NCBI GenBank assembly: GCA_021737645.1
Contig: JAIPDO010000008.1
Location: 1-64,000 of the forward strand
Direction: 5' to 3'
Origin: Desulfarculaceae bacterium
GTDB taxonomy: Bacteria; Desulfobacterota; Desulfarculia; Desulfarculales; Desulfarculaceae
Length of the DNA stretch: 64,000 nucleotides
Position 1 is the stretch's first letter; the number at the start of each line of letters is the position of its first letter. Position numbers and translations under genes: made by a program. The notes beneath the pieces were generated by a model. It was not told where the DNA came from. It searched no databases and saw only the letters and a program-made list of their open reading frames with translations. Below, in pieces: positions 34,380 through 43,262 of this stretch.

Positions 34380-35470
34380 CAGATTATCAGCATGGCATCG
34401 CCGTAGCTATAGAAACGATAACTCCGCTCCATGGCTTGACGATAGGCGTCTAATATACGCTCCCGCCCGGCCAGGGCGGCGACCAGCATGAGCAAGGTGG
34501 TGCGGGGCAGATGAAAATTGGTTATCAGGCCGTCGGCCACCCGGAAGCTGTGCCCCGGCGCGATGAGCAGGTCGCACCATCCGGCTCCAGGCTGGGGCAC
34601 CCCTCCCGGTCCGGGGCGCCACTCCAAAGAGCGCAAGCTGGTGGTGCCCACGGCGATGACCCGCCCGCCCCGCTTCTTGGCCCTGGCCACGGCCAGAGCC
34701 GCCTCGGGGGAAATTTCCACCCACTCCGAATGCAGGCGGCCCGAGGCCAGTTGAGCAGGGTCCGGCTCGGCAAAGGTGCCGTAGCCCACGTGCAGGGTCA
34801 GGGAGGTGTGCTCCACCCCCCGGCGGGCCAGAGCGGAAAGCAGCTCACGGCTCAGGTGCAGCCCGGCGGTAGGGGCGGCCACCGCCCCCGGCTGGGAGGC
34901 GTATACCGTCTGGTAGCGGGAGGCGTCCCGGGCGTCCGGCCCTTGAGGCCGCTTTATATAAGGCGGCAGCGGCGTGGCTCCCCGGTCGGCGGCCAATCCC
35001 AGGGCCGGAGCGGGAAACTCCACCAGGGCCCGGCCCCGCTCGCCCCGCTCCAACACCCGCACCCAAACCTCCGGCTCACCGCCAAGACGCAGGCGTGCGC
35101 CCGCGGCGATGGTCTTGTGGGAGCGCAACAGGCACTGGTGCACCTCGCGGCCGTCCTCCAGGCGTTTCTGGGGCTGGGCCGGGGACAGCAGCAAAATCTC
35201 CACCCGCCCTCCGGTGGGCTTGGCCGCCATAAGGCGGGCCGGCACAACCCTGGTGTCGTTGAGCACCAGAAGGTCGCCGGGCCTGAGCAAACGGGTTAGC
35301 CCCGCCACCTTGTGATGTCCGCTCGGCCCCTGATAGCGGGGAAGATGCAGCAACCGGGCCTGCACTCGCCGCCGGGCCGGAGCCTGGGCTATGAGCTCCG
35401 GGGGCAGCTCATAGTCGTAGGCGGCCAGAAGGTCCTGGGGGCCGCTGTTGTGGGGGATGGTCTCCGCCAT
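34379..35470 (-). CDS. queA: S-adenosylmethionine:tRNA ribosyltransferase-isomerase (QueA)
   Basis: Transfers and isomerises the ribosyl part of SAM to preQ1 in tRNA, giving epoxyqueuosine. The 363-residue product starts with the family motif AYDYELPPELIAQ (about 15-27), continues with GDLLVLNDTRV (about 70-80) and ends with the TSLRSLEW and HLPRTTLLMLV stretches that are highly conserved. First gene of the queA-tgt-yajC-secDF-parAB run, so the promoter must lie in 35471-35769. Confidence 0.96.
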   Translation of the reverse strand: MAETIPHNSGPQDLLAAYDYELPPELIAQAPARRRVQARLLHLPRYQGPSGHHKVAGLTRLLRPGDLLVLNDTRVVPARLMAAKPTGGRVEILLLSPAQPQKRLEDGREVHQCLLRSHKTIAAGARLRLGGEPEVWVRVLERGERGRALVEFPAPALGLAADRGATPLPPYIKRPQGPDARDASRYQTVYASQPGAVAAPTAGLHLSRELLSALARRGVEHTSLTLHVGYGTFAEPDPAQLASGRLHSEWVEISPEAALAVARAKKRGGRVIAVGTTSLRSLEWRPGPGGVPQPGAGWCDLLIAPGHSFRVADGLITNFHLPRTTLLMLVAALAGRERILDAYRQAMERSYRFYSYGDAMLII

Positions 35471-35769
35471 GAATCAAGCTTTTGGTTCCGCCAAGGGCCT
35501 GCCAAGATATAGTTGCGGCATATTAAATAGTTAGCTACGTTAACCCCATAGAGGGATTACTGCGTTGGAACTATGCATATTACGGCGAGCCCCCCTGCTT
35601 GTCAAGGAAGGCGCGACACGACAACCGCTTTAATCCAAAGGACTTGAGGGTTTTTGCTTGACAGAAAAGGGCTGTGCAAACAACCATAGGCAGGTGCTAT
35701 CACCAAAGGCATATATTATTACTGAACGCCCAGCCGGGCGCGCACACAACCCCAAACCGGAGTGGGCAT
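35471..35769. promoter_or_regulatory. Divergent intergenic region between queA and the small zinc-ribbon gene
   Basis: No gene seen. It is AT-rich at 35505-35580 and must hold the queA promoter (leftward). A TTGACA at 35658-35663 points rightward, but the best -10 match (CATAGG or further TATATT) is badly spaced, so I do not assign a promoter. Confidence 0.4.
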
Positions 35770-35946
35770 ATGGCCATTTACGTTAAGTGTAAAACTGAAG
35801 ACTGCGGCAATGAAATCTTGGCGCCGGAATACGCCCAGACCCCCTTTGAAAAACTGGAAGACGCCCTGCACAAAAAGAACTACTACCTTTGCCCCAAGTG
35901 CGGGAAGGTCAATCCTTATCTCCAGGAAGACCACTTCGAGAAGTAG
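35770..35946 (+). CDS. Small zinc-ribbon protein
   Basis: A 58-residue cytoplasmic protein of unknown function. Two cysteine pairs, CKTEDC (about 7-12) and CPKC (about 44-47), form a likely zinc ribbon separated by a helical, charged segment. It begins at ATG 35770, where the conserved-looking sequence starts; the frame is open upstream to 35674 but lacks a ribosome site. A strong terminator follows, so it is a single-gene unit. Confidence 0.75.
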   Translation: MAIYVKCKTEDCGNEILAPEYAQTPFEKLEDALHKKNYYLCPKCGKVNPYLQEDHFEK

Positions 35947-35963
35947 GCGGAGACTTGCCGTAT

Positions 35964-35996
35964 TGGGGCGGGCCGACAGGCTCGCCCCATTATTTT
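35964..35996 (+). terminator. Intrinsic terminator after the zinc-ribbon gene
   Basis: An 11-base stem (35964-35974 with 35979-35989, one G-U pair) with loop GACA is followed by TTATTTT. It also separates the convergent gene at 36005. Confidence 0.85.
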
Positions 35997-36004
35997 GCCT
36001 GGTT

Positions 36005-36700
36005 CTAGGATTGTTTGCGATCGGCTTCGCTGATGGAGCGTATGCCCAAGAGCACCAGAAAGCGCAAGAACTCGATAAACAGCAGGCCCACCACTACCAA
36101 GGCGGTTACCGAAAGGATGCGGGGCAAGAAATTATCCCAGTTCCACTCGTTGCCCGAAAAAACACCCTCGTCCTCGAACAGCCAGCCTAGAACACCGGCG
36201 GCCCGCCCCGAAGGCGTTCTGAAGCCCTGACCCTGCAACAGGCCCACCGCAGACTCCTGCTCCACGTAGCCGGGGAACAGCAACTTGAGCATCAAGGGGA
36301 TGCCCGGTCCGGGAAGGTTGGTATAGACACGGCTCTTTTGCTCGGCCTCGGCGCTCTGCAAATGGCGATGCATGGCCCGGCTATAGAGCAGGAACATCTG
36401 AGCGGACAACAGAGGCAGGACGGTGGTCGTGGTGCGCCCGAAGGCCTCCACTTCCACCAGATGCTCATCGCGAATCATTTCATCGGTCAAAAGGGGGACC
36501 ATGTCGGTCTGGCGGTATATCCGCCAACCCATGCCCCTCTCGGGCGGGTGGTCGGAGAAGTCGTCCAGGCGGATGGCTTCGCCAAGCAGCTGTGCGGTGT
36601 AGATGCGTTGTGCGGTGTCAACGAAAGACCGGGCGGGAGGGGCGGCCACCCCGAGCACTAAGACCATCACCAAGATTGCCAAGCCCAAGCGGGATATCAA
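36005..36700 (-). CDS. Exported/membrane protein of unknown function
   Basis: A 231-residue protein that I do not recognise. It has a signal peptide (about 1-24), an extracytoplasmic region of about 160 residues and a C-terminal membrane helix (about 196-220) followed by a short basic tail. TTG 36700 is chosen because GGGAG is 7 bases upstream and the signal peptide then begins at residue 1; the open frame extends to 36790. No catalytic motif is visible. It could be an envelope anchor protein. Confidence 0.65.
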   Translation of the reverse strand: MISRLGLAILVMVLVLGVAAPPARSFVDTAQRIYTAQLLGEAIRLDDFSDHPPERGMGWRIYRQTDMVPLLTDEMIRDEHLVEVEAFGRTTTTVLPLLSAQMFLLYSRAMHRHLQSAEAEQKSRVYTNLPGPGIPLMLKLLFPGYVEQESAVGLLQGQGFRTPSGRAAGVLGWLFEDEGVFSGNEWNWDNFLPRILSVTALVVVGLLFIEFLRFLVLLGIRSISEADRKQS

Positions 36701-36814
36701 TTGCCTACTCCCATGGGAATTCACGCGGACCCAGCGATCATTCCACTGAATAATATAGCATCTGCGTAATGTAAATACCAAGATTAGCAATGTTGTTGCG
36801 GCTGGTTCCCCGGC

Positions 36815-36843
36815 TTGACAGCGAGGGCATCATGGCTTAGCGT
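36815..36843 (+). promoter_or_regulatory. Possible sigma-70 promoter for the Yip1-like gene
   Basis: TTGACA (36815-36820) is followed after 17 bases by TAGCGT (36838-36843), a weak -10. Start codon is 35 bases downstream. Confidence 0.4.
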
Positions 36844-36877
36844 GCCACCAGAAGCCTAGCTCGCCATGGAGGCCGGT

Positions 36878-37477
36878 ATGTCACAGATGGTCAAGGATTT
36901 TGATTGGCGGCGTCCGGGCACCTTTTTGCCGGTGGCCATGGCTGCGTCCTTCAAGACGAGGTCATTTTTCGCCCAAATGGAAAACCGGGGCGATTTGGCC
37001 ACACCGCTGATGTTTCTATTCTGGGTTCACCTGCTGGCTTCCCTGTCCGCGCTCATCGCCGGATTCCCCTTGGGGGCCGTGGCCTGGGGCCTGATCACCC
37101 GCCTGGTGGTAGACCTCATCTTTATCGGCCTGATCTACACCATCGGTCACCACATCATGCGCAACCCACTGAACGCAGGCGGTTTTTTGCGTGTGGTCTG
37201 CTACAGCCTGGGGATCAAGCTCATTGCGGTGATTCTGCCGTTTTTGCCCGGCTACCAGGACGCCCTCATGGTGCTGGTCTACGTGTACTTTTTCATAACC
37301 CTATACTTCGGGCTGAGGGCAGTGGCGAGCTTCACCTTCTTGCAGGCCGCCACCTGCGTGCTGCTGTCAGTGGTGGGCATGGTGTTATTGATGAGCCTCA
37401 TCGGCAGCTTCACGGTAACCGCTCCCAACCAGGGTCCCGCCGGAGTTTCCGCACCGGGAGTCGGCGCTGGCAAGTAG
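36878..37477 (+). CDS. Yip1-domain integral membrane protein
   Basis: A 199-residue membrane protein with about five helices (roughly 37-58, 66-86, 103-122, 130-150, 155-178) and the pattern of the bacterial Yip1 family. The N-terminal FKTRSFFAQM stretch fits amphipathic entry to the membrane. Its role is unknown. ATG 36878 has GGAGG 5 bases upstream; ATG 36866 would overlap that site. It lies 62 bases before the MacA-like operon. Confidence 0.8.
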   Translation: MSQMVKDFDWRRPGTFLPVAMAASFKTRSFFAQMENRGDLATPLMFLFWVHLLASLSALIAGFPLGAVAWGLITRLVVDLIFIGLIYTIGHHIMRNPLNAGGFLRVVCYSLGIKLIAVILPFLPGYQDALMVLVYVYFFITLYFGLRAVASFTFLQAATCVLLSVVGMVLLMSLIGSFTVTAPNQGPAGVSAPGVGAGK

Positions 37478-37539
37478 CGGCGCCATCCGGCGTGCTATAA
37501 AATCAGACAAAATCGGCGTCCTCTTACAGGGAGCAGATC

Positions 37540-38790
37540 TTGGGAAAAGCCAAGAGGCTGAAATGGGCGGTGGCCGTGGTGTTGGCCCTGGCCTTGGCCG
37601 GGGGGCTGTGGGCCTGGTGGCCCCGTGGCGGCCAGGGTCTGCAAATCCAGGGCAAGGAGTATCAGGTAAAGCGCGGCCCTATCCGGCGCATGATTGTTTC
37701 CACCGGCACGGTGAAGCCCCAGGTAGGGGCCGAAGTCAAGGTGGGGGCGCGGGTAAGCGGCCGGGTGGAAAAACTTTTGGTCAGCATCGGCCAAGCGGTC
37801 AAGGCCGGCCAGGTAGTGGCCTTGATAGAGCACAAGGACCTGGAGGCCAGGCTGCTCCAGGCCCAGGCCGAGTTGAATGCCGACCAGGCCCGCTTAAGGC
37901 GGGTCAAGGCCACCGGCCCCAGGGAAATAGTCCGGGCCGAAGCTGAACTGAACGAGGCCAAAGCCACCCTGGACCTGACCAGCCTGGACTTCAACCGCCA
38001 GCAAAAAATGCGCACCAGCGACCTGGTGGCCCAGGACGCCCTGGACCGGGCCCGGGAAAAACACCTGGTGGCCCAGGCGCGGCTGCACGCGGCCACTGCC
38101 AAACTCAACCAGGTAAAGCAGAGCTATATCCAAGACCTCAAAGTGGCCGAGGCCGACCTTGCCGCCTCCCAGGCCCGGGTGGCCACCGCCCAGGTTACCC
38201 TGGACTACGCCACCATCAAGGCCCCCATCAGCGGTGTGGTTTCCAGCGTTTCCACCCAAGAGGGCGAGACCGTGGCGGCCAGCCTGAGCGCGCCCACCTT
38301 CATCACCATCGTTGACCTGGCCCGTCTCCAAGTGGATGACTTCGTGGATGAGACCGACATCGGCTTGGCCAAACTGGCCCAGAAGGCATTTTTCACGGTG
38401 GACGCATATTCCGGCCGGAAGTTCATGGGAGAGGTGGAGTCCATCCAACCCTCGGCCAAGATCGTGGACGACGTGGTCTACTACCCGGTAACCATCAAGA
38501 TTCTTAGTGATTATAAGGATCTGCTCAAGCCGGAAATGACCGCCACGGTGAGCATCATCGCCGGAGTGCGCCAGGGCGTGCTTTTGATCCCAGCCCCGGC
38601 CATACGCCGCAAAGGCGGCAAGGCCATGGTCTACGTACGCCGTGACGGCAAGGTCACCCTCCAACCGGTGCAGGTGGGCTGGACCGAAGATTTGCGGGCG
38701 GAGATCACCGAAGGCCTGGAAGAGGGCCAGACCGTGATCATCCCCATGAGCGCTCCCCTTACCGCGGCCAAGCCCGGCGGGGGCCGCTGA
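37540..38790 (+). CDS. MacA/HlyD-type periplasmic adaptor (membrane fusion protein)
   Basis: Adaptor subunit of a MacAB-type ABC efflux or export system, 416 residues. A single N-terminal membrane anchor (about 7-25) is followed by two lipoyl half-motifs (GARVSGRVEKL near 68-78 and IKAPISGVVSSV near 226-237) that flank a coiled-coil hairpin (about 105-215), and a beta-barrel domain. TTG 37540 has GGGAG upstream. The ATPase gene begins 8 bases later and two permease genes follow. An outer-membrane TolC-like partner is not in the window. Confidence 0.92.
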   Translation: MGKAKRLKWAVAVVLALALAGGLWAWWPRGGQGLQIQGKEYQVKRGPIRRMIVSTGTVKPQVGAEVKVGARVSGRVEKLLVSIGQAVKAGQVVALIEHKDLEARLLQAQAELNADQARLRRVKATGPREIVRAEAELNEAKATLDLTSLDFNRQQKMRTSDLVAQDALDRAREKHLVAQARLHAATAKLNQVKQSYIQDLKVAEADLAASQARVATAQVTLDYATIKAPISGVVSSVSTQEGETVAASLSAPTFITIVDLARLQVDDFVDETDIGLAKLAQKAFFTVDAYSGRKFMGEVESIQPSAKIVDDVVYYPVTIKILSDYKDLLKPEMTATVSIIAGVRQGVLLIPAPAIRRKGGKAMVYVRRDGKVTLQPVQVGWTEDLRAEITEGLEEGQTVIIPMSAPLTAAKPGGGR

Positions 38791-38798
38791 GGCCGGCG

Positions 38799-39527
38799 GT
38801 GATCAAGCTAAAGGGCATCACAAAGACTTACTACCGAGGCAAGGTGGAGACCCCGGTGCTTTTGGGCATCGATCTTCACGTACGCCCCGGTGAATTCCTG
38901 GCCATCATGGGCCCCTCGGGCTCGGGAAAATCCACCCTGCTGCACATCCTGGGCCTACTGGACCGCCCCACCGGCGGCTCTTACCGTTTGGACGGCAGCG
39001 AGGTTTCCGACCTGAGCGACGACGAGCTGGCCCGACTGCGCAACGATAAGCTGGGCTTCGTGTTCCAGGCCTTCCACCTGCTGCCCAAATCCACAGCCCT
39101 GGACAACGTGCTTTTGCCCTTCACCTATGCCGGGCATTTTCCCGAGGACGCCCGGGAGCGCGCCCGGCGGGCTCTGGGGCGAGTGGGCCTGGAGCACCGA
39201 TTGCACCACCGGCCCGGCGAAATGAGCGGCGGGGAGTGCCAGCGGGTGGCCATTGCCCGGGCCCTGGTCAACGACCCTGAGGTTATTTTCGCCGACGAGC
39301 CCACCGGCAACCTGGACCAACGCTCATCCCTGGAGATCATCTCGATTTTGCAGGGTCTCCACGCCGAGGGGCGCACCATAGTTCTGGTAACCCACGACAC
39401 GGCGGTGGGCTGCATGTGCCGCCGCCTGATGCGGGTGGTCTACGGCAATGTGGACAGCGATGAGGCCGTAGCCGAGCCCACCCAGGCTATCGAGCAATTG
39501 CAAACCCTCAAGGAAGCCGCCAAGTGA
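38799..39527 (+). CDS. MacB-type ABC transporter ATP-binding protein
   Basis: ATPase of a MacAB/LolD-like transporter, 242 residues. Walker A is GPSGSGKST (about 39-47), the Q-loop is VFQAFHLLP, the signature is MSGGECQR (about 143-150) and Walker B is [10 protein letters not shown] (about 163-172), followed by the H-loop in VTHD. The start GTG 38799 is 8 bases after the adaptor stop; its own stop overlaps the first permease gene (GTGA). In this system it energises two distinct permeases. Confidence 0.93.
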   Translation: MIKLKGITKTYYRGKVETPVLLGIDLHVRPGEFLAIMGPSGSGKSTLLHILGLLDRPTGGSYRLDGSEVSDLSDDELARLRNDKLGFVFQAFHLLPKSTALDNVLLPFTYAGHFPEDARERARRALGRVGLEHRLHHRPGEMSGGECQRVAIARALVNDPEVIFADEPTGNLDQRSSLEIISILQGLHAEGRTIVLVTHDTAVGCMCRRLMRVVYGNVDSDEAVAEPTQAIEQLQTLKEAAK

Positions 39528-40738
39528 GCCTGGCCTGGCGCCTGCTGAAAGCCGCCGTCAGTTCCCTGTGGGCCTTTCGCTCCTATGCCGCCCTCATGAT
39601 GATCGGCCTGATTATCGGCATCGCCTCGCTCACCGTGATTCACCAGATCGGCCAGGGAGCCCAGCAGGCGGTGTCTAGCCGCATGGCCTCCATGGGATTT
39701 GGGGCCGACGCTTTTTACATTTCTTCCGGCGGAGGCCGCCTGGGGGTGCGCCGGGGCATGAAGCGGGCGGTGACCCTAACCCCCCAGGACGCGGCGTCCA
39801 TCTCCCGGGTGGACGGAGTGGCCCACGTGGTGCCCCACAAGAACGTGGCCCGCACCCAGGTGACCGCCGGCGGCAACAACACCAACACCAGGGTGCGGGG
39901 TGCCACGCCGGGCTGGGCCGCGGCCCGCAAATGGCCCCTGCTCCAAGGGCGCTTCGTCAGCCTCACCGACATCAGGCAGAGCGCCCGGGTGGCGGTGCTG
40001 GGCACCACGGTGGTGCGCGAGCTATTCGGCGAGGCCAACCCGGTGGGCCGCCGCCTGAGAATCGGGCGCACCCCCTTCATCGTGGTGGGCGTGCTGGAAT
40101 CCAAGGGTTCCAGCGGCTGGCGCGACCGCGACGACATAATCCTGGTGCCTCTGTCCACGGCCACCAAGCGCCTGAGCCGTGACGACAAGCTCAGCGGAAT
40201 GCGCGTCACCATGACCGATGCCACCCGGCTGGAAGAGGTCAAGGCCGAGGTCACCAGCGTCCTGCGCGAAAACCACTCCCTGTTGCCGGGAGTGCCCGAC
40301 GATTTCCTCATCATCACTCCCGACGAGCTGATGAAGCTCATCACCAGGCAAAGCCGCTCCCTGGTGGCCATGCTCACCTTTGTCAGCGCGGTGAGCCTGT
40401 TCGTCTCCGGGGTGGTGATCATGAACATCATGCTGGTGGCGGTGAGCGAGCGAGCCTACGAAATCGGGGTGCGCCGGGCGGTGGGGGCAAGACGGCGCGA
40501 CATCCTCTACCAGATACTCATGGAGTCGCTCATGGTGGCGGCGGCCGGGGGCGTCTGTGGCTTGTTGATGGGCCTGCTGCTGTCATACCTGGCCACCTGG
40601 CTGCTGGCCATTCCCACCGCCTTCAGCCCCTCTGGCTTTTTGTGGGCCCTGGGCTTCAGCGCGGGGGTGGGCCTGTTGTTCGGGGTGGCCCCGGCCAAAA
40701 AGGCGGCAGGCCTGCACCCGGTGGAGGCCCTAAGATGA
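39524..40738 (+). CDS. ABC transporter permease, MacB/FtsX type (first copy)
   Basis: A 404-residue permease of the MacB topology: one N-terminal helix (about 19-41), a large periplasmic MacB_PCD domain (about 50-270), then three C-terminal helices (about 285-395) and the EIGVRRAVGARRRDIL coupling motif (near 311-326). It lacks an ATPase domain of its own. GTG 39524 overlaps the ATPase stop by 4 bases and its own stop overlaps the next permease start (ATGA), so all three genes are coupled. Confidence 0.92.
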   Translation: MSLAWRLLKAAVSSLWAFRSYAALMMIGLIIGIASLTVIHQIGQGAQQAVSSRMASMGFGADAFYISSGGGRLGVRRGMKRAVTLTPQDAASISRVDGVAHVVPHKNVARTQVTAGGNNTNTRVRGATPGWAAARKWPLLQGRFVSLTDIRQSARVAVLGTTVVRELFGEANPVGRRLRIGRTPFIVVGVLESKGSSGWRDRDDIILVPLSTATKRLSRDDKLSGMRVTMTDATRLEEVKAEVTSVLRENHSLLPGVPDDFLIITPDELMKLITRQSRSLVAMLTFVSAVSLFVSGVVIMNIMLVAVSERAYEIGVRRAVGARRRDILYQILMESLMVAAAGGVCGLLMGLLLSYLATWLLAIPTAFSPSGFLWALGFSAGVGLLFGVAPAKKAAGLHPVEALR

Positions 40739-41961
40739 TAGCTCCGCGCACCCGCCGTTTGATAGCCGCCGCTTGGGAAGGGCTTTGGGGGCATCGCCTG
40801 CGCGCCTGCCTGGCCGCGGGGGGCCTGTTGGTTGGGGTGGCGGCAGTGGTGGTAATGGTGGCGGTGGGTCAAGGCACCCGCAACCAGGTGCTGGAGCGCA
40901 TCACCGCCATGGGCACCAACATCATTTCGGTGCACTCTGCCAAACGCGCCTTTACCGGGCTGCGCAGCCGCAGCACCGGCGAGGTTTCCTCTCTGGAGCC
41001 TGCCGACGCCGAGGCCATCTCCCGCCTGGAGGGAGCCAAGGCCGCCTCTGCCCTGGACATGCGCCTGATGCGCATGGCCGGCCCGGAAGGCACCACCGAC
41101 GCCTTGGTGATTGCCGCCCAGCCCAATATTTTCCTGTTGGAGGAGCATGGCCTGGCCGAAGGCCGTTTTTTCACCCAACGCGAGGAAAGGGCCGGACGCC
41201 GGGTGGCGGTGGTGGGCCCGGCCCTACGCGAACACCTGGCCGGCGACGGTTCGCTGCTGGGCCGCACCATAGAGGTGAAGAAACAGCCCTTTGTGGTGGT
41301 GGGGGAGTTGTTGCCCAAGGGAGTGGACGCCAGCGGAAACGACCTGGATGAACGGCTCTACCTTCCTCTGAAGACCGCCCAGTCTCGCCTGTTGAGCGGC
41401 AGGCGCTACGTGGGGCTGCTCTTGGTTAGGGGTGAAAACGATTCAGTCATGGAACCCCTGGCCCAGGAAATCACCAACCTGCTGCGCCAGCGGCACAACC
41501 TGCGCACCGGCCAACCGGACGATTTTAAGATTCACACTCAACTGGAAACCATCCAGGCGCGCGAAGAGTCCAACCGAATCTTCTCGGCCACCATAACCGG
41601 GGTGGCCGCTGTGAGCCTGTTGGTGGCCGGGGTGGGCATCATGGCGGTGCTGTTGATTTCGGTAAAGGAGCGCACCACCGAGATCGGCCTGCGCCGGGCG
41701 GTGGGGGCCAGGCGCCGCGACATACTTTGGCAGTTCTTGGCCGAGGCCATAATTCTGGGCCTGGCCGGAAGCGGAGGCGGGGCCTTGCTGGGCCTGGCGG
41801 CCGCTTTGGCGATAAAGCTTTTCGGCTCTTTGGATTTCGCCCTGCCCGTGGGCCCGGCATTGGGCGCTGGCTTTTTGGGACTGGCCATATCCATGGTCTT
41901 CGGCCTGGCCCCGGCGCGCCGTGCAGCTAGCCTCACCCCGGTGGACGCCCTCAGGGATTAG
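40735..41961 (+). CDS. ABC transporter permease, MacB/FtsX type (second copy)
   Basis: A 408-residue permease with the same topology and motifs as its neighbour (EIGLRRAVGARRRDILW in the third cytoplasmic segment), but clearly diverged in the periplasmic domain. One ATPase with two different permeases suggests a heterodimeric exporter. ATG 40735 overlaps the preceding stop; the frame is open upstream to 40642 but within the first permease gene. A hairpin lies just after the stop. Confidence 0.92.
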   Translation: MIAPRTRRLIAAAWEGLWGHRLRACLAAGGLLVGVAAVVVMVAVGQGTRNQVLERITAMGTNIISVHSAKRAFTGLRSRSTGEVSSLEPADAEAISRLEGAKAASALDMRLMRMAGPEGTTDALVIAAQPNIFLLEEHGLAEGRFFTQREERAGRRVAVVGPALREHLAGDGSLLGRTIEVKKQPFVVVGELLPKGVDASGNDLDERLYLPLKTAQSRLLSGRRYVGLLLVRGENDSVMEPLAQEITNLLRQRHNLRTGQPDDFKIHTQLETIQAREESNRIFSATITGVAAVSLLVAGVGIMAVLLISVKERTTEIGLRRAVGARRRDILWQFLAEAIILGLAGSGGGALLGLAAALAIKLFGSLDFALPVGPALGAGFLGLAISMVFGLAPARRAASLTPVDALRD

Positions 41962-41987
41962 GCTTTACTCAACACCCAAAAAGCAAC

Positions 41988-42022
41988 GAGGCCGCTCGCC
42001 ATGGCGAACAGCCTCATTTGTC
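41988..42022 (+). terminator. Probable terminator after the ABC exporter operon
   Basis: GAGGC (41988-41992) pairs with GCCTC (42011-42015) and encloses the palindrome TCGCC-AT-GGCGA (41996-42007). A T-rich stretch (ATTTGTCTT) follows. Confidence 0.5.
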
Positions 42023-42094
42023 TTAAGCGGCCTGAGCCGCCGATCCTAGAAGCAGCTTTTAAAAAACGTCGGGCCAGTCAGGGGAAACTCCCTG

Positions 42095-42215
42095 CGGCAC
42101 AGCTACGTGGTGCCAGGCAAGGCGTTCGGCAAGCGAAAGCCGGAGGCGTAGTAAAACTACGTCGAGGCTTGAGCGCCGCCGCCAACGCAGCATGGCGCTT
42201 CCTGGCAAGCCGCGC
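42095..42215. repeat. Large imperfect palindromic element
   Basis: The centre is CGTAGT-AAA-ACTACG (42147-42161). Beyond it the arms remain related for some 50 bases each way: for example AAAGCCGGAGG on the left against AGGCTT on the right, and GGCAAGGCGTTCGGC against GCCAACGCAGCATGG. It fills the space between the end of the ABC operon and the hydrogenase operon. It looks like a REP- or MITE-type dispersed repeat. I did not notice a second copy in this window. Confidence 0.55.
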
Positions 42216-42433
42216 TACCCCCCGAACTCGGCACCGCAATAGGGACAATACTTGAATCCGGTGTCGTGCAGCACCTCGCCGCAGGCGCTGCAACGGGTGA
42301 TCATCTCATTGGCGCAAAAGGGGCAGTAAAGGAAACAGCCGCACTGTTCGCGCGCCTCCAGGGGCAGATCCTGCCACTGGTCCTGACAATCGGTTTCCTG
42401 GCAGACCTTTTCCTTGCGGGCCAAATCGGACAT
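42215..42433 (-). CDS. Zinc-ribbon protein of the hydrogenase operon
   Basis: A 72-residue cytoplasmic protein with many cysteine pairs: CQETDC (about 11-16), CGC-x3-CPFC (about 31-40), CSAC (about 48-51) and CPYC (about 63-66), the last two resembling zinc ribbons. It is the last gene of the [NiFe] hydrogenase operon, 2 bases after hypC, with GGGAG inside hypC as its ribosome site. I do not know this protein by name; a role in metal delivery or assembly is inferred only from position. Confidence 0.75.
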   Translation of the reverse strand: MSDLARKEKVCQETDCQDQWQDLPLEAREQCGCFLYCPFCANEMITRCSACGEVLHDTGFKYCPYCGAEFGG

Positions 42434-42435
42434 GT

Positions 42436-42675
42436 CTATTCTCCCGTCCCCTCTTGAGGGACTCGGTTGGTAAGGTCCCTGAGCAACTCGATGGAGGCCA
42501 AAGCGTCGGCCTCCTCCACTTTGTGCAGCGCGAAGCCGGCGTGGGTGATCACATAATCGCCCAACTTTAGATCAGGCACCATAAGGGTGGACACGCGGCG
42601 CTCCACCCCGCCCACCTCCACGGTGGCCATGTCGTCGCCCAACTCAATGATCTTGGCTGGTATGGCCAAACACAT
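42436..42675 (-). CDS. hypC: Hydrogenase maturation chaperone HypC/HupF
   Basis: Small chaperone that carries the Fe(CN)2CO group with HypD and binds the large-subunit precursor. The 79-residue product has the required Cys2 in MCLAIPAKI, the VGGVERRVS strand and the GDYVITHAGFAL stretch. It overlaps the end of the maturation protease gene by 32 bases. Other hyp genes (A, B, D, E, F) are not in the window. Confidence 0.93.
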   Translation of the reverse strand: MCLAIPAKIIELGDDMATVEVGGVERRVSTLMVPDLKLGDYVITHAGFALHKVEEADALASIELLRDLTNRVPQEGTGE

Positions 42676-43189
42676 CGGTCACCTCGCGGGGTTGCACGGC
42701 GGGTTGGGCCGGAGAACCCAGCCGCTCCAGTTCCAGAATCACCTGCTCTATAAGAGGCTCCACCGCCTGCTCCACCTGGGGGGTTAGCTCCAGGCCGTAG
42801 TTGTCGATGTCGCCGAACTCCACCCCGATCACCACAACCTCGGGCGGGTCGCCCAAAAGCGGCAGCAGGGCCATGGTCTCCATGAGATCGATCTGGTGCA
42901 GGCTGTCCTTGTATTGGATGTGCTCGGGCCGGGCGTCCCAGTCAAAGCGATAGACGCTGCCGGGCGCTTCGCCGCCGCGCACCGCGTCCACCACGATCAC
43001 CCGCCGGGCCTCCATCATTACTCCGGTCAGGGACAGGCCCAGCACCCCTCCGTCCATTACCTTGACGTTGGAGGGAAAGTCGTAGCGGGCCATGAGTTCG
43101 TGGGCCACGCGCACCCCCACGCCCTCGTCGGTGAGCAGAACATTGCCCACACCCAATATCAGGATTTCTTGTGCCTCAGCCTGGTTCAT
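42644..43189 (-). CDS. [NiFe] hydrogenase maturation endopeptidase (HyaD/HybD family)
   Basis: Removes the C-terminal tail of the large subunit once nickel is inserted. The 181-residue product begins ILGVGNVLLTDEGVGV (about 10-25), carrying the nickel-sensing Glu in DEG; Asp in VVDAVRGG (about 71-78) and a His in the SLHQID region complete the site. Tail residues beyond 165 are variable. Its substrate would be the product of the gene just upstream, which still carries a cleavable 15-residue tail. Confidence 0.92.
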   Translation of the reverse strand: MNQAEAQEILILGVGNVLLTDEGVGVRVAHELMARYDFPSNVKVMDGGVLGLSLTGVMMEARRVIVVDAVRGGEAPGSVYRFDWDARPEHIQYKDSLHQIDLMETMALLPLLGDPPEVVVIGVEFGDIDNYGLELTPQVEQAVEPLIEQVILELERLGSPAQPAVQPREVTDVFGHTSQDH

Positions 43190-43262
43190 GTTGGCCTCGA
43201 GTATAGCAGAAAGGCAACGGGGCGGCGAGAAACCCGCCGCCCCGTTGATTGGGGTTAGGTGC

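Noticed and set aside
42001-42255. 84-codon open frame across the palindromic element
   Set aside because: It is translated palindrome sequence with no protein features.
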